This document shows positions 13,948-21,821 of a stretch of DNA of 21,821 nucleotides, in pieces. Origin of the DNA: an uncultured Lachnospiraceae bacterium (GTDB taxonomy: Bacteria; Bacillota; Clostridia; Lachnospirales; Lachnospiraceae). The notes below the pieces were generated by a model. The model worked only from the letters and a program-made list of their open reading frames with translations, searched no databases and was not told where the DNA came from. Positions within the stretch are counted from its first letter, which is position 1; each line of letters begins with the position of its first letter. The position numbers and the translations under genes were made by a program. The stretch covers positions 1-21,821 of the forward strand of contig CAJUBR010000045.1 in assembly GCA_910584695.1 (NCBI GenBank). Direction: 5' to 3'.

Positions 13948-15873
13948 TTACAATTCATCGCTTAATGGATTATCATAATAATAATTTTTACCATTCTTTT
14001 TTTCAACATTTATAAGCGATTTTTTTCCCAACACCCTGCTACACCATAGTGCAACTTTCTGGTAACTACATCCTACTGAATCTCCAATTTCTGTTGCCGT
14101 CATAGCATCTTCCTTTGATAATGTAGCAATAATCCCAAGTATTTTTACTTCAACTTCCGTATAATTACCATTTGTCATTGGTACATCTCTATGTACTATC
14201 TCTACTAATTTTGTATCGCATTCATAACAACGTTTTACCTTAGCTTGTGCAACCTCTTGTTCTTCATATATTTTATTACAATCTGGACATTTATAACTTT
14301 TTATCTGTTCTTTAACAAAATAACAATCATAGGGTTGTAATACTTTATCGTAAATAAATCTTACAGCCGTAAATTCATCCTTGTCCTCTGCATATAAAAT
14401 ACTATTCTCATTACATATATCAAAATCTAACGCATACAAAACATAATTTCCACCATATTTAGAAGCTCTACTATCTTCCAAACAATGTACCATGAAGTTT
14501 TCGCAAAACGTATTTAAATACTTCTTTCTAATTGGATCTATCATAAAATGACTAGCTGGCCGCTTAGGATTCTTTGTTTTTTCTTCAAGGGCTCTTTTCA
14601 ACAAACTATTCCACATATCCATATAATATCCAGGGATTGCCTTTTTCTGCACAGCACCTTGAAATTGTTTAAAATATACCTTTCTAGTTTCTTTTATACC
14701 TACACCTATTTCTTTTAATTGAATGCACTTATCCTGTTTAAGTTCTGCCTGAGATAGTGCATTTTGCAAAATCATACCAATTGTTCTTGGCACCCCCATT
14801 GCTTCAATACTGATTCTACGGAGTATTTCATTAATATTCCCTTTGAAAACATCTTCAATAGTGGCACTATCTCCATAAACTTTTAGTCTTTTGATAATTA
14901 ACTCTTTTGTATATTCACACAGTTCCTTTGATGCCGCAACAATTCCACCATATTTTTCCACAAAATCGCTTAAATCTAATGATATTGGATATATATCTCT
15001 ACCTATAATTATATCCTTACCAAAATAATATCTATCAGTTATTGTACCAACTTTAAAAAATATATTATTTTTCGAGCCTAAAAATTTTTTTAATAGAATC
15101 GAAAATTTCTCTTGTTCATCTTCATCTAAATCAGAAAATTCATCTACAAAAATATATATTGCGTTTAGTCCACTGTCTTTTCTTATTTTCCCTAAGCTTC
15201 CAAGGAATTCTTGAACATTATAACTTCTAACTTCTTCAATATCATATTGTGTTTTTTTATCTATAGATTCCGTCATTTTCCCTTCTATCGCTACTGATGT
15301 CAATGAAATATCACTCTTTACACAATTTTCATTTTCAACACTTTGTTCTGCTTTAATATTATTGTGTCTTGATTTTAGTACTAATCCTTCCTTTATGCAT
15401 TGCTCTATGTATTCAAAATCTTCTGATTTTGAATGATCTTTTTTAAAAAGATGTATTTTATTCTGTTTAAATATCGTTGACAATTGATTACTTAATTCAT
15501 ATACAATTTTATTTACAAAATTATATTCTATATTTTCACTATTATCTGTAAACATTTCTTTGCACTGGCTAAGATCAATATATAACGGAAGAATTGTTTT
15601 CCCCTTTAAAATATTACTTTCTGTCCTTACTAATGGAGAAATTGTTTTCATACATTCAAAATATGCTCTCATTAATAATGTAGTTTTCCCAGTTCCCCTT
15701 CTTCCATTTACATAACTATCTTGACTTTGCAATACTTTGGGTAAGACTTTAAAAAAATCCACATAATACTCATTCAGTTCCTCCAGCTGCTTAACTTCTG
15801 ATATTGAAATATAATCTGCTCTTAAAATTGATTGGAATGTATCTCTTACACTCTGCATTTGTTCACAATTCAT
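13948..15873 (-). CDS. AAA+ ATPase, Orc1/Cdc6-like, with zinc ribbon and winged helix
   Basis: 641 residues, last gene of the modification island. Walker A GRRGTGKT (57-64), Walker B IYIFVDEF (239-246), sensor-1-like VGTITDR (275-281) and sensor-2-like GVPRTIG (360-366) give an AAA+ core of the kind seen in origin-recognition-like and STAND-like ATPases. A ~70-residue charged insert (~145-215) separates Walker A from Walker B. The C-terminal end carries two CxxC pairs, Cys529/532 and Cys549/552, forming a zinc ribbon, then a winged helix (~574-632, ATEIGDSVGCSYQKVALWCS). It can therefore probably bind both ATP and DNA. ATG 15873 has AGGAG eight bases upstream; the methylase stop is 16 bases before. 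I know no named family for the whole protein. A role as motor or sensor for the methylase/nuclease partners is inference from the operon. Confidence 0.75.
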   Translation of the reverse strand: MNCEQMQSVRDTFQSILRADYISISEVKQLEELNEYYVDFFKVLPKVLQSQDSYVNGRRGTGKTTLLMRAYFECMKTISPLVRTESNILKGKTILPLYIDLSQCKEMFTDNSENIEYNFVNKIVYELSNQLSTIFKQNKIHLFKKDHSKSEDFEYIEQCIKEGLVLKSRHNNIKAEQSVENENCVKSDISLTSVAIEGKMTESIDKKTQYDIEEVRSYNVQEFLGSLGKIRKDSGLNAIYIFVDEFSDLDEDEQEKFSILLKKFLGSKNNIFFKVGTITDRYYFGKDIIIGRDIYPISLDLSDFVEKYGGIVAASKELCEYTKELIIKRLKVYGDSATIEDVFKGNINEILRRISIEAMGVPRTIGMILQNALSQAELKQDKCIQLKEIGVGIKETRKVYFKQFQGAVQKKAIPGYYMDMWNSLLKRALEEKTKNPKRPASHFMIDPIRKKYLNTFCENFMVHCLEDSRASKYGGNYVLYALDFDICNENSILYAEDKDEFTAVRFIYDKVLQPYDCYFVKEQIKSYKCPDCNKIYEEQEVAQAKVKRCYECDTKLVEIVHRDVPMTNGNYTEVEVKILGIIATLSKEDAMTATEIGDSVGCSYQKVALWCSRVLGKKSLINVEKKNGKNYYYDNPLSDEL

Positions 15874-15889
15874 ACTATTCTCTCCTGTT

Positions 15890-17515
15890 CTACGATCTCC
15901 TTAATCTTCTGTGTTGCATCTTTTTCCATATCATTCTTGCCTTTTCACAAACGGTCTGCTCAAATCCGATTATATCCATAAGAATTTCCTTATCAACAAT
16001 ATTTAATGCTTGTTCGATATCTTTTCCTTGACGAACAATCTCATCCACTTGCTGTAATACTTCTCGAACCTTTTCAATTGGCACTCCATCAAGTTTAGGA
16101 ACTAATATATTACCAACCTCGCTTGGCAATATCTCTAGTACACCTCCACCATAACTTCTACCACATAATTCTGTAAAGGCAAATGATATACTATTGTAAT
16201 ATGACAGTACTGCTCTTTCTGGATCAATTCCATCATTAAATTTAATACGATGCATCGTATCTGTTGACACTGCATTACATCTATTTAAAACGAATTTAGG
16301 GTATAGATTGTTTCTTCTGAGGAAAAAAGCATCTGGTACCCATACAGAAGGAATCCTGTACCAACGTTCTCTTATAGAACATTTATAACCAGCATTTTCT
16401 TTATTATCTTCGCCGTATTGAATATAATCCTTATGTTTCTGAGGATATTCATTATAGTCTACTTCCGGAAAATCAATTAGAAATGCTGCTTTTCCAGCAT
16501 CTACATTCTTTCTCCAATCCTTCTCGTCAAAATAAATGCTATGCGCATGAGCACTTCGACCAATAAGAGGTCTTATTACCGAACTCAATTCATATTCATC
16601 AACCGTTTTCTTAGTTACAGAAAAATATTTATTATTTCCTGTGGTAATTCCTACGTTTATAAGGGCAATATCTGATAATGTCTGCATTCTAAAATCTGAT
16701 CTGATTGAAGAAATCAACTTATTCTCTTCGGGTGTAGTAAAATACTTTGTCCATTTTTCATGAACATGCTGAAGCTTTTGAAATCCATTTGATTCTACAT
16801 CAATTTTTCTCAAGTCATCTAAATTATTCAATTCAATGATACGAATACCCTTTTCTTCGTCACCCTTCTGACCAATAAAAACAACAATTTCTTGTTCAAT
16901 ATCAGGAAACACCAATTCTTCAAAGGTTATCAGGGTTATTTTTGAAAGATGATTAGCTAAAAATAGTCTCAAATCCTCAGCATATGCCACCTGTAATATT
17001 TCCGCAGGAATTACAAATGCAATACTCCCCTGATCAGATAGCATATTGACACAAGCAACCATAAAGCCAACCCATGTATTAATAAGCTTATTTGCCTTCA
17101 TTCCTCGAGAAGTAAGGATATCCGACATCAATTCTCTCTGCTCTTCCTCTAAATATTGATACCTCACATACGGTGGGTTTCCTAAAATAAGATCAAATTT
17201 TTGTTCTTTATTTTTTTCATAATAGTCAAAGAAATCAGAATTTATAACTCTAAGATTTGGCATTCTATCCTTTTTTTCTTCTACCTTTTTTGCCTCTTCT
17301 TCCTCTATCTCAATTGCTACTACGTCTTCGATTCTATAGTTATAATTTTCTTCTATTAACGCATCAATAAAAACTCCATCCCCACAACTTGGTTCAAGAA
17401 TTCTTTTAATTTCATTTTTTTCAGAAAATAACTCAACCATCATTTCTGCAAGAGGGGGAGGTGTATAATATGCACCTCTCAACTTTTGTGCCGAACTGTT
17501 CTCCTTTAGTTTCAT
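15890..17515 (-). CDS. Stand-alone N6-adenine DNA methyltransferase (Eco57I/TaqI-like)
   Basis: 541 residues. Motif order is that of gamma-type N6-adenine methylases: motif X GAYYTPPPLAE (14-24), motif I ILEPSCGDGVF (39-49) for S-adenosylmethionine, motif IV LGNPPYVRY (111-119) with catalytic NPPY. The C-terminal part (from ~290) looks like a target-recognition region ending in the family pattern YGGGVLEILPSEV. No nuclease motif is visible, so it should only modify DNA. The start ATG 17515 is four bases after the stop of the nuclease-methylase, with an AGGTGAG site, showing tight coupling. In Eco57I-type systems a separate methylase of this kind protects both strands of an asymmetric site. 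That role fits, but the extra ATPase and DUF262 genes suggest a larger system. Confidence 0.85.
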   Translation of the reverse strand: MKLKENSSAQKLRGAYYTPPPLAEMMVELFSEKNEIKRILEPSCGDGVFIDALIEENYNYRIEDVVAIEIEEEEAKKVEEKKDRMPNLRVINSDFFDYYEKNKEQKFDLILGNPPYVRYQYLEEEQRELMSDILTSRGMKANKLINTWVGFMVACVNMLSDQGSIAFVIPAEILQVAYAEDLRLFLANHLSKITLITFEELVFPDIEQEIVVFIGQKGDEEKGIRIIELNNLDDLRKIDVESNGFQKLQHVHEKWTKYFTTPEENKLISSIRSDFRMQTLSDIALINVGITTGNNKYFSVTKKTVDEYELSSVIRPLIGRSAHAHSIYFDEKDWRKNVDAGKAAFLIDFPEVDYNEYPQKHKDYIQYGEDNKENAGYKCSIRERWYRIPSVWVPDAFFLRRNNLYPKFVLNRCNAVSTDTMHRIKFNDGIDPERAVLSYYNSISFAFTELCGRSYGGGVLEILPSEVGNILVPKLDGVPIEKVREVLQQVDEIVRQGKDIEQALNIVDKEILMDIIGFEQTVCEKARMIWKKMQHRRLRRS

Positions 17516-17519
17516 AATC

Positions 17520-20500
17520 TCACCTAAAATCCTGCTGATAAACCTTCGTTATCAATCCTTGTATATCTTGTATCAGCATATTTTTTCTCATATTAATTAC
17601 ATTTTGTGATGCTTTATCTTTACGAATAAGCAATTCATCATTCAACGCATATATCTCTCGTGTCTTGCTCACAACTTCGTCATACATACGTTTCTGCAAA
17701 TCATCACCAAAATCAATTTCAACAAAAGGTAACGTCTTTAGTGAAAATGTCCCTCTTGCTGTAAAACCATTTTCAAAGTCACTGCCTTTTATTTGTAATA
17801 TTTTTTCTGTAAACGGATGGTTCAACCATGCCTGTATATATTCCAAAGCATATTCAGAATTAGCTAATTCACTTATTGCACAATATCCTGCTGTTCCACC
17901 AGAAGCTATCAACATATCATGCGCATCATACGCATACATTGGTATTTTACTCAAAACTCGTACAATTAGTTTTGGCGTGTTGATAAAAGTAGTTAACGCT
18001 TGTGTTCTACCATATTGATACCAATTTCCACTCGTTGCATCGGGAATATCCCTTCCTATACCATTATTAAGTGCCTTAGGAACCAATCGATCATAGCAAT
18101 CATTCAAATACTCCCATGTGCCTGGATATGTATTTTTCATTGTATCAATATCTAATAACTTACCTTCTGCATTATATGGAAAAATGATTCTTTTATCTGT
18201 TTTCAGAAGGGAGTATGTTTCCATCCCCTTTTCTGCTACCTTTGTCGGCTTAAAATATGGTTTCAATATATCTTTTTCAATCTGATACTTTTTTCCATAT
18301 TTTTGTATACGAACAATACTGTCATCCTCCTCTAAAACAGCATCTTCTGAAAACCAATATACCTCTTTTTTATTAGAGAACTTTTCTGCTCTTTCTGCAC
18401 TGGTTTGGATTCCATTATAAATTGATACTACTTCTGATAATGATACCGTTTTATCTTCTAATGCTCTAAGCATTTTTAGGAATTCCATATCATCCGTCAA
18501 TAGCCACGGCGTTTTATCCAACTTACTTGAATCAATATCTATACTCTCAATGTTGTCTCCCGACCACAATTGTGTAACATTATTAACAACAGAGTAGGTT
18601 AGCTTCTTACTCTCCATATTTTGTACAGACACAATGGAACTGTAAATTGTTTTGTCTTTAAAAAGTTGAGCATCCCCAAAATCTTCAATTGAAGTCACTT
18701 TATCAGCTAATATTTTTCGGAGTTCCTGACCAGACGCAATTTTAAAAAATTTATTAGGCACAATATAACATAATACCCCATCTAGTTTGAGCAAATGAAG
18801 AGCCTGTTCCATAAACAAAAAGTATTTGTCAAACTGCTTATATGCACTAGTAAATTTCTGCTTATATATATTGAATTCTATTTCACCAGATAAGCTATGC
18901 ATATCTTCTGTTTTCACATATGGCGGATTTCCAAGTATCGCATCAAAAGTGATACCTTCTTCAAATTCGCTCCATTCAAATGGTACGATAGATAGTAATT
19001 CATTTACATCTAAATGACTATCACTTATATCTTTCACAGATACAAGCGAATTCCCATTCTTGATATTATTGTATAAATCAGGCAATATCGGTTTACAGCT
19101 TAAAACGGATGGTGTCGTTTCATCCTCAATTAATTTTAACAGCAATGAAAATTTGCTGACTTCCACCGCATGCTGATCAATATCTACTCCATATATACAT
19201 GACACCAAAATATCACGTTTAACTTCTAATGGAAGTTTCTTCCTTCCATTATTTAACTCCAACAATACATCTGGTTTATTACTTTGATACCAGCCTGATA
19301 CGTAATCTATCAAATATTGATAAGTTTCTTCCAGAAAAATTCCTGATCCGCATGCTATATCAGCAATTTTCAGTTTTAAAATATCACATAAATCTTTACC
19401 TTCGCACAATGGTGCAATCGTCTTTTTCACCATATATTTAACTATTTCTACTGGCGTACTAACAACAAACTTATACTTATATTCTTCTTTTTTCGCCAAG
19501 CAAACTAAACCATCTTGCAAATCAAGATTCTCTGTCAAAAAGCTTTCATATATTTTTCCTAATATGCTAGGCTCTATAATAGTAAACATATACGGTGTTT
19601 GCGGATAATACAGCGATTTAATAATGTTAAAGATAATATCATTATTTAAATCAAATATTGGATTTTCTCCTTTAAACAGACCTGAATTATATCTTTTGTC
19701 CGCTTCTTTAAACACCTTCATCAAAGATTCCTGAAGTTTATCTTTATCTTCCGTAAGCTCAAATAGCTTCTTATACAGCGGCAACTGTCTATCTTCACAA
19801 ATGCGAAGGAAAACAATTTGATTAATAAATTCCTGAACAGTATCATTTAAAACTAACAAATCCTGATATTTCTGATCTTTATTATATAAATCTTTTCCTA
19901 ATTCTAATCGCCAATCATTGATTTGTTTTAAAAAAGCTTCATCTATTTCTGTTTTGTATTTACTACTACCTTTAAAATTTCTGCTAATAAAATCATCATA
20001 TTTACCTGTATAAACACTATCCTTAGAGATAAGACAATATATTTCTGCATACTTTTCTACATATTCTTCAAAATGATATTTTCTGTATAAGGATACCTCT
20101 GTACGGTCTCCTTTTTCAGGTTTATTTGTTGTATCATATATAAGCAGATCTTCAAAATTAGTTAATATTGCCATTGCATGATTTGCATTCCACCCATATC
20201 TGCGCGTTTGCATTGCAGGCTCTAACTCGATAGTTATGTCAACACTTGGCTTTTTAGCCTCAACAAATATCTTAGACACACCATTCAATGTCAACGTATA
20301 ATCTGGACGCTCTGATCTATTTGCATATCGCTCGACCACAACGTCCTTGTACTGAGGTAATTTCCCCTGTGCATTCTGAACGTCCCAACCGAAGCACTCT
20401 AACAATGGACTGATATACTCATCCCTGCATTCTGTTTCGTTATATGCATTTTGTGGTTCAATATAATAAGCTCTATTTTCACGATATTTTTTTATGAGGG

Positions 20501-20522
20501 ACTTTAATCTTTCAATATCCAT
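17520..20522 (-). CDS. Type IIG-like restriction endonuclease-methyltransferase
   Basis: 1000 residues, one chain with nuclease, methylase and specificity parts. The N-terminal PD-(D/E)xK domain has Glu35 in a helix (ECRDEYISPLLECFGW), Asp74 (RPDYTLTL) and Glu88-Lys90 in FVEAKKP; the layout resembles the type I HsdR N-terminus, but no helicase motifs follow. Helical spacer ~150-340. The methylase has STPVEIVKYMV (355-365), motif I ADIACGSGIF (387-396), motif II VDIDQHAVE (446-454) and motif IV LGNPPYVKTED (530-540), so N6-adenine. Specificity-like region ~690-1000 (SEVVSIYNGIQTSAERAEKF; IKGSDFENGFTARGTFSLKT). The start ATG 20522 overlaps the DUF262 stop by 11 bases, with AAAGGAG in front. Both nuclease and methylase residues look intact. 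It could act alone as a type IIG enzyme or as a subunit with its neighbours. Confidence 0.88.
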   Translation of the reverse strand: MDIERLKSLIKKYRENRAYYIEPQNAYNETECRDEYISPLLECFGWDVQNAQGKLPQYKDVVVERYANRSERPDYTLTLNGVSKIFVEAKKPSVDITIELEPAMQTRRYGWNANHAMAILTNFEDLLIYDTTNKPEKGDRTEVSLYRKYHFEEYVEKYAEIYCLISKDSVYTGKYDDFISRNFKGSSKYKTEIDEAFLKQINDWRLELGKDLYNKDQKYQDLLVLNDTVQEFINQIVFLRICEDRQLPLYKKLFELTEDKDKLQESLMKVFKEADKRYNSGLFKGENPIFDLNNDIIFNIIKSLYYPQTPYMFTIIEPSILGKIYESFLTENLDLQDGLVCLAKKEEYKYKFVVSTPVEIVKYMVKKTIAPLCEGKDLCDILKLKIADIACGSGIFLEETYQYLIDYVSGWYQSNKPDVLLELNNGRKKLPLEVKRDILVSCIYGVDIDQHAVEVSKFSLLLKLIEDETTPSVLSCKPILPDLYNNIKNGNSLVSVKDISDSHLDVNELLSIVPFEWSEFEEGITFDAILGNPPYVKTEDMHSLSGEIEFNIYKQKFTSAYKQFDKYFLFMEQALHLLKLDGVLCYIVPNKFFKIASGQELRKILADKVTSIEDFGDAQLFKDKTIYSSIVSVQNMESKKLTYSVVNNVTQLWSGDNIESIDIDSSKLDKTPWLLTDDMEFLKMLRALEDKTVSLSEVVSIYNGIQTSAERAEKFSNKKEVYWFSEDAVLEEDDSIVRIQKYGKKYQIEKDILKPYFKPTKVAEKGMETYSLLKTDKRIIFPYNAEGKLLDIDTMKNTYPGTWEYLNDCYDRLVPKALNNGIGRDIPDATSGNWYQYGRTQALTTFINTPKLIVRVLSKIPMYAYDAHDMLIASGGTAGYCAISELANSEYALEYIQAWLNHPFTEKILQIKGSDFENGFTARGTFSLKTLPFVEIDFGDDLQKRMYDEVVSKTREIYALNDELLIRKDKASQNVINMRKNMLIQDIQGLITKVYQQDFR

Positions 20523-21642
20523 CTATATGCTCCTTTCTAAAAGCATACTTTGACAAAACCTCATATGTTCCCTTCCACCTCTCATTCATTTTACCTTTTT
20601 GAACCATTCCCTGTCTGGAACTGTCTTTATATCTGCTGTCATTCAATACAGCATCTTTTATTTCTTCTGTTATCTGTATATTAAGATTCGTCTTTTCTAT
20701 TACCACAAATAGACTTTCAATTAATGCTTTTTGCAGACCTAATATCCTGTCTAATTGAAAACGTGCAAAAAAGTCTTCTAAAACCAATCTATAATGTTCA
20801 ATCTCCGTCTTATTCATCTTTAATGAACTTTCTGAAAATTCGTCCATCCAGTCAGAATAATTACTATGGTAATCATTAATGATAAATTCACCCTTTTTAT
20901 ACTCTACATTTTTTTCAACTGTGCAAAGACGCAGAAGCATCTCCATATCTTCTTCTTTATCACTTTCTCTTCCTCTAAGTTTTTTCCAATCATTATTTTC
21001 TGTATTGACTGTTCTTAGCATATCATAAAAAGGACAATTATATACCCCGTTCCGTACTTCCTGAGCCGAAAGTTTCGTTCCCCTTGAATTGAGGTTTTCA
21101 AAAATTTTCTGTATATCGGTTATACGGTTTTCCATTGCGTCCCATCTAAGTTCAATAACCGTAACTGTCGTATAATCTACCTTTCGCTTTAACTCCATAG
21201 ATAATGCTCCATAACTAATATCCATTTTATCCTCTGGCTCATCACCTTTTTCCAGATATGTACTCATCTCAACCAAGTCAAAGCTTTTTTCTAATGCTTC
21301 CCCATACTTCATATTTGCAACATCCATTTTCCGATAATCAACTGCTGAAAATTTTTGTGTATCTATAAATTTCCCAATATAATAAAAAAACAGACTCATC
21401 ACCCGCTGCTGTCCATCCAAAATTTCCAATTGACCATCCGAATTCCTGTATGCATAAATAGGAGGAATAGGATAGCCCATTACTAATGAGCGTGCCAGCT
21501 CCTGAACCTGCTCTTTTTTCCATCGAAACTTTCTCTGGTACTTGGGAATAAAATATAAATTATCATTAACACCTTCCACCAGTGTTTTAAAAGCAACATC
21601 CGATTTATATTGCTGTACTGATCTTATTTGCGTTGTCTGCAT
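20512..21642 (-). CDS. DUF262 (GmrS/ParB-like) protein, first gene of the island
   Basis: 376 residues. ATG 21642 is chosen because GAGGAGG (21650-21656) lies seven bases upstream; the frame could extend to 21699, over the promoter. DUF262 motifs are all present: IPKYQRKFRW (32-41), ILDGQQR (74-80, nucleotide-binding/hydrolysis loop) and FENLNSRGTKLS (181-192). The family is the S half of the GmrSD type IV restriction enzyme and part of SspE and BrxU, which sense modified DNA with nucleotide hydrolysis. The usual C-terminal DUF1524 His-Asn-His nuclease half is absent. Residues ~230-376 are helical with no motif I know. It would therefore act as a sensor or regulator, with cutting by the next gene, whose start it overlaps by 11 bases. 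Confidence 0.85.
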   Translation of the reverse strand: MQTTQIRSVQQYKSDVAFKTLVEGVNDNLYFIPKYQRKFRWKKEQVQELARSLVMGYPIPPIYAYRNSDGQLEILDGQQRVMSLFFYYIGKFIDTQKFSAVDYRKMDVANMKYGEALEKSFDLVEMSTYLEKGDEPEDKMDISYGALSMELKRKVDYTTVTVIELRWDAMENRITDIQKIFENLNSRGTKLSAQEVRNGVYNCPFYDMLRTVNTENNDWKKLRGRESDKEEDMEMLLRLCTVEKNVEYKKGEFIINDYHSNYSDWMDEFSESSLKMNKTEIEHYRLVLEDFFARFQLDRILGLQKALIESLFVVIEKTNLNIQITEEIKDAVLNDSRYKDSSRQGMVQKGKMNERWKGTYEVLSKYAFRKEHIDGY

Positions 21643-21670
21643 TTCCATTCCTCCTCGAATATATGCTTTC

Positions 21671-21699
21671 ATTATATTCTTTAAAAACTTTTTCCGCAA
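21671..21699 (-). promoter_or_regulatory. Promoter of the four-gene modification island
   Basis: TTGCGG (21699-21694), exactly 17 bases, TATAAT (21676-21671). RNA would start near 21664, leaving a ~22-base leader that contains the GAGGAGG site of the DUF262 gene. No other promoter is evident inside the operon, where the gaps are 16 bases or less. Confidence 0.55.
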
Positions 21700-21821
21700 T
21701 CAAAATCTATCACAAACCATCAAATTATTTATTTCATTATACTGAAAATCTTTCTTTTGCATATTCACGGAAGTTTGACAGTTAAATTAAGAAAAACACA
21801 CTTGAAAGCCTTGAAAAATGG

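Noticed and set aside
13948..21642. Type I restriction, BREX or DISARM reading of the island
   Set aside because: There is no HsdS subunit and no helicase motifs after the PD-(D/E)xK domain (type I), no PglZ/BrxL/large BrxC (BREX), and no DrmA/DrmB/PLD (DISARM), at least within the window. Genes beyond 21821 cannot be excluded.
21700..21821. TTGACA at 21775-21780 on the plus strand as a promoter reading out of the window
   Set aside because: No -10 sequence lies at the proper distance and no gene start is visible before the window ends.

Overview
The window looks like chromosomal DNA of a low-GC Gram-positive anaerobe. A gut Lachnospiraceae (Clostridia) is my inference. The basis is the strong AGGAGG-type ribosome-binding sites, TATAAT-type promoters, a bile salt hydrolase of the clostridial type beside a secreted alpha-amylase, and the style of the two-component and ABC genes. 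Nearly everything is on the minus strand; the only plus-strand gene is a Fic protein. I saw no rRNA, tRNA, CRISPR array or transposase gene.

Region 1-5.9 kb (ordinary chromosome): the start of a secreted GH13 alpha-amylase, a choloylglycine/bile salt hydrolase, a possible decayed XRE regulator, a HAD phosphatase directly behind RecQ helicase, and a small SRPBCC-fold protein. Region 5.9-7.5 kb: a self-inhibited (class II) Fic AMP-transferase with a C-terminal helix-turn-helix, preceded by two AT-rich palindromes.

Region 7.5-12.9 kb: a regulated export module. A MacB/LolCDE-type ABC transporter (permease, ATPase, permease) lies downstream of a LiaSR/VraSR-like histidine kinase and NarL-type response regulator. 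Related 20-base boxes with a TGACT-N2/3-(A/G)GTCA core lie upstream of both operons, which suggests that the regulator controls its own operon and the transporter.

Region 12.9-13.8 kb: a membrane-anchored calcineurin-like phosphoesterase gene broken twice, by a one-base shift in an A8/T8 run and by a 95-base insertion. The insertion is a small palindromic element with imperfect terminal inverted repeats. A second, diverged copy of its hairpin lies at 10827-10866. Removing 95+1 bases leaves exactly 285 codons.

Region 13.9-21.7 kb: a compact four-gene operon that I read as a DNA-modification/defence island. In transcription order it encodes a DUF262 (GmrS/ParB-like) protein without a recognisable nuclease half, a 1000-residue type IIG-like restriction-methylase (PD-(D/E)xK plus N6-adenine methylase plus specificity region), a second stand-alone N6-adenine methylase, and an Orc1/Cdc6-like AAA+ ATPase with a zinc ribbon and winged helix. 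The genes overlap or are 4-16 bases apart behind one promoter, and the DNA looks AT-richer than its neighbours. I do not recognise this exact combination as a named system, so it is the best candidate for something undescribed.
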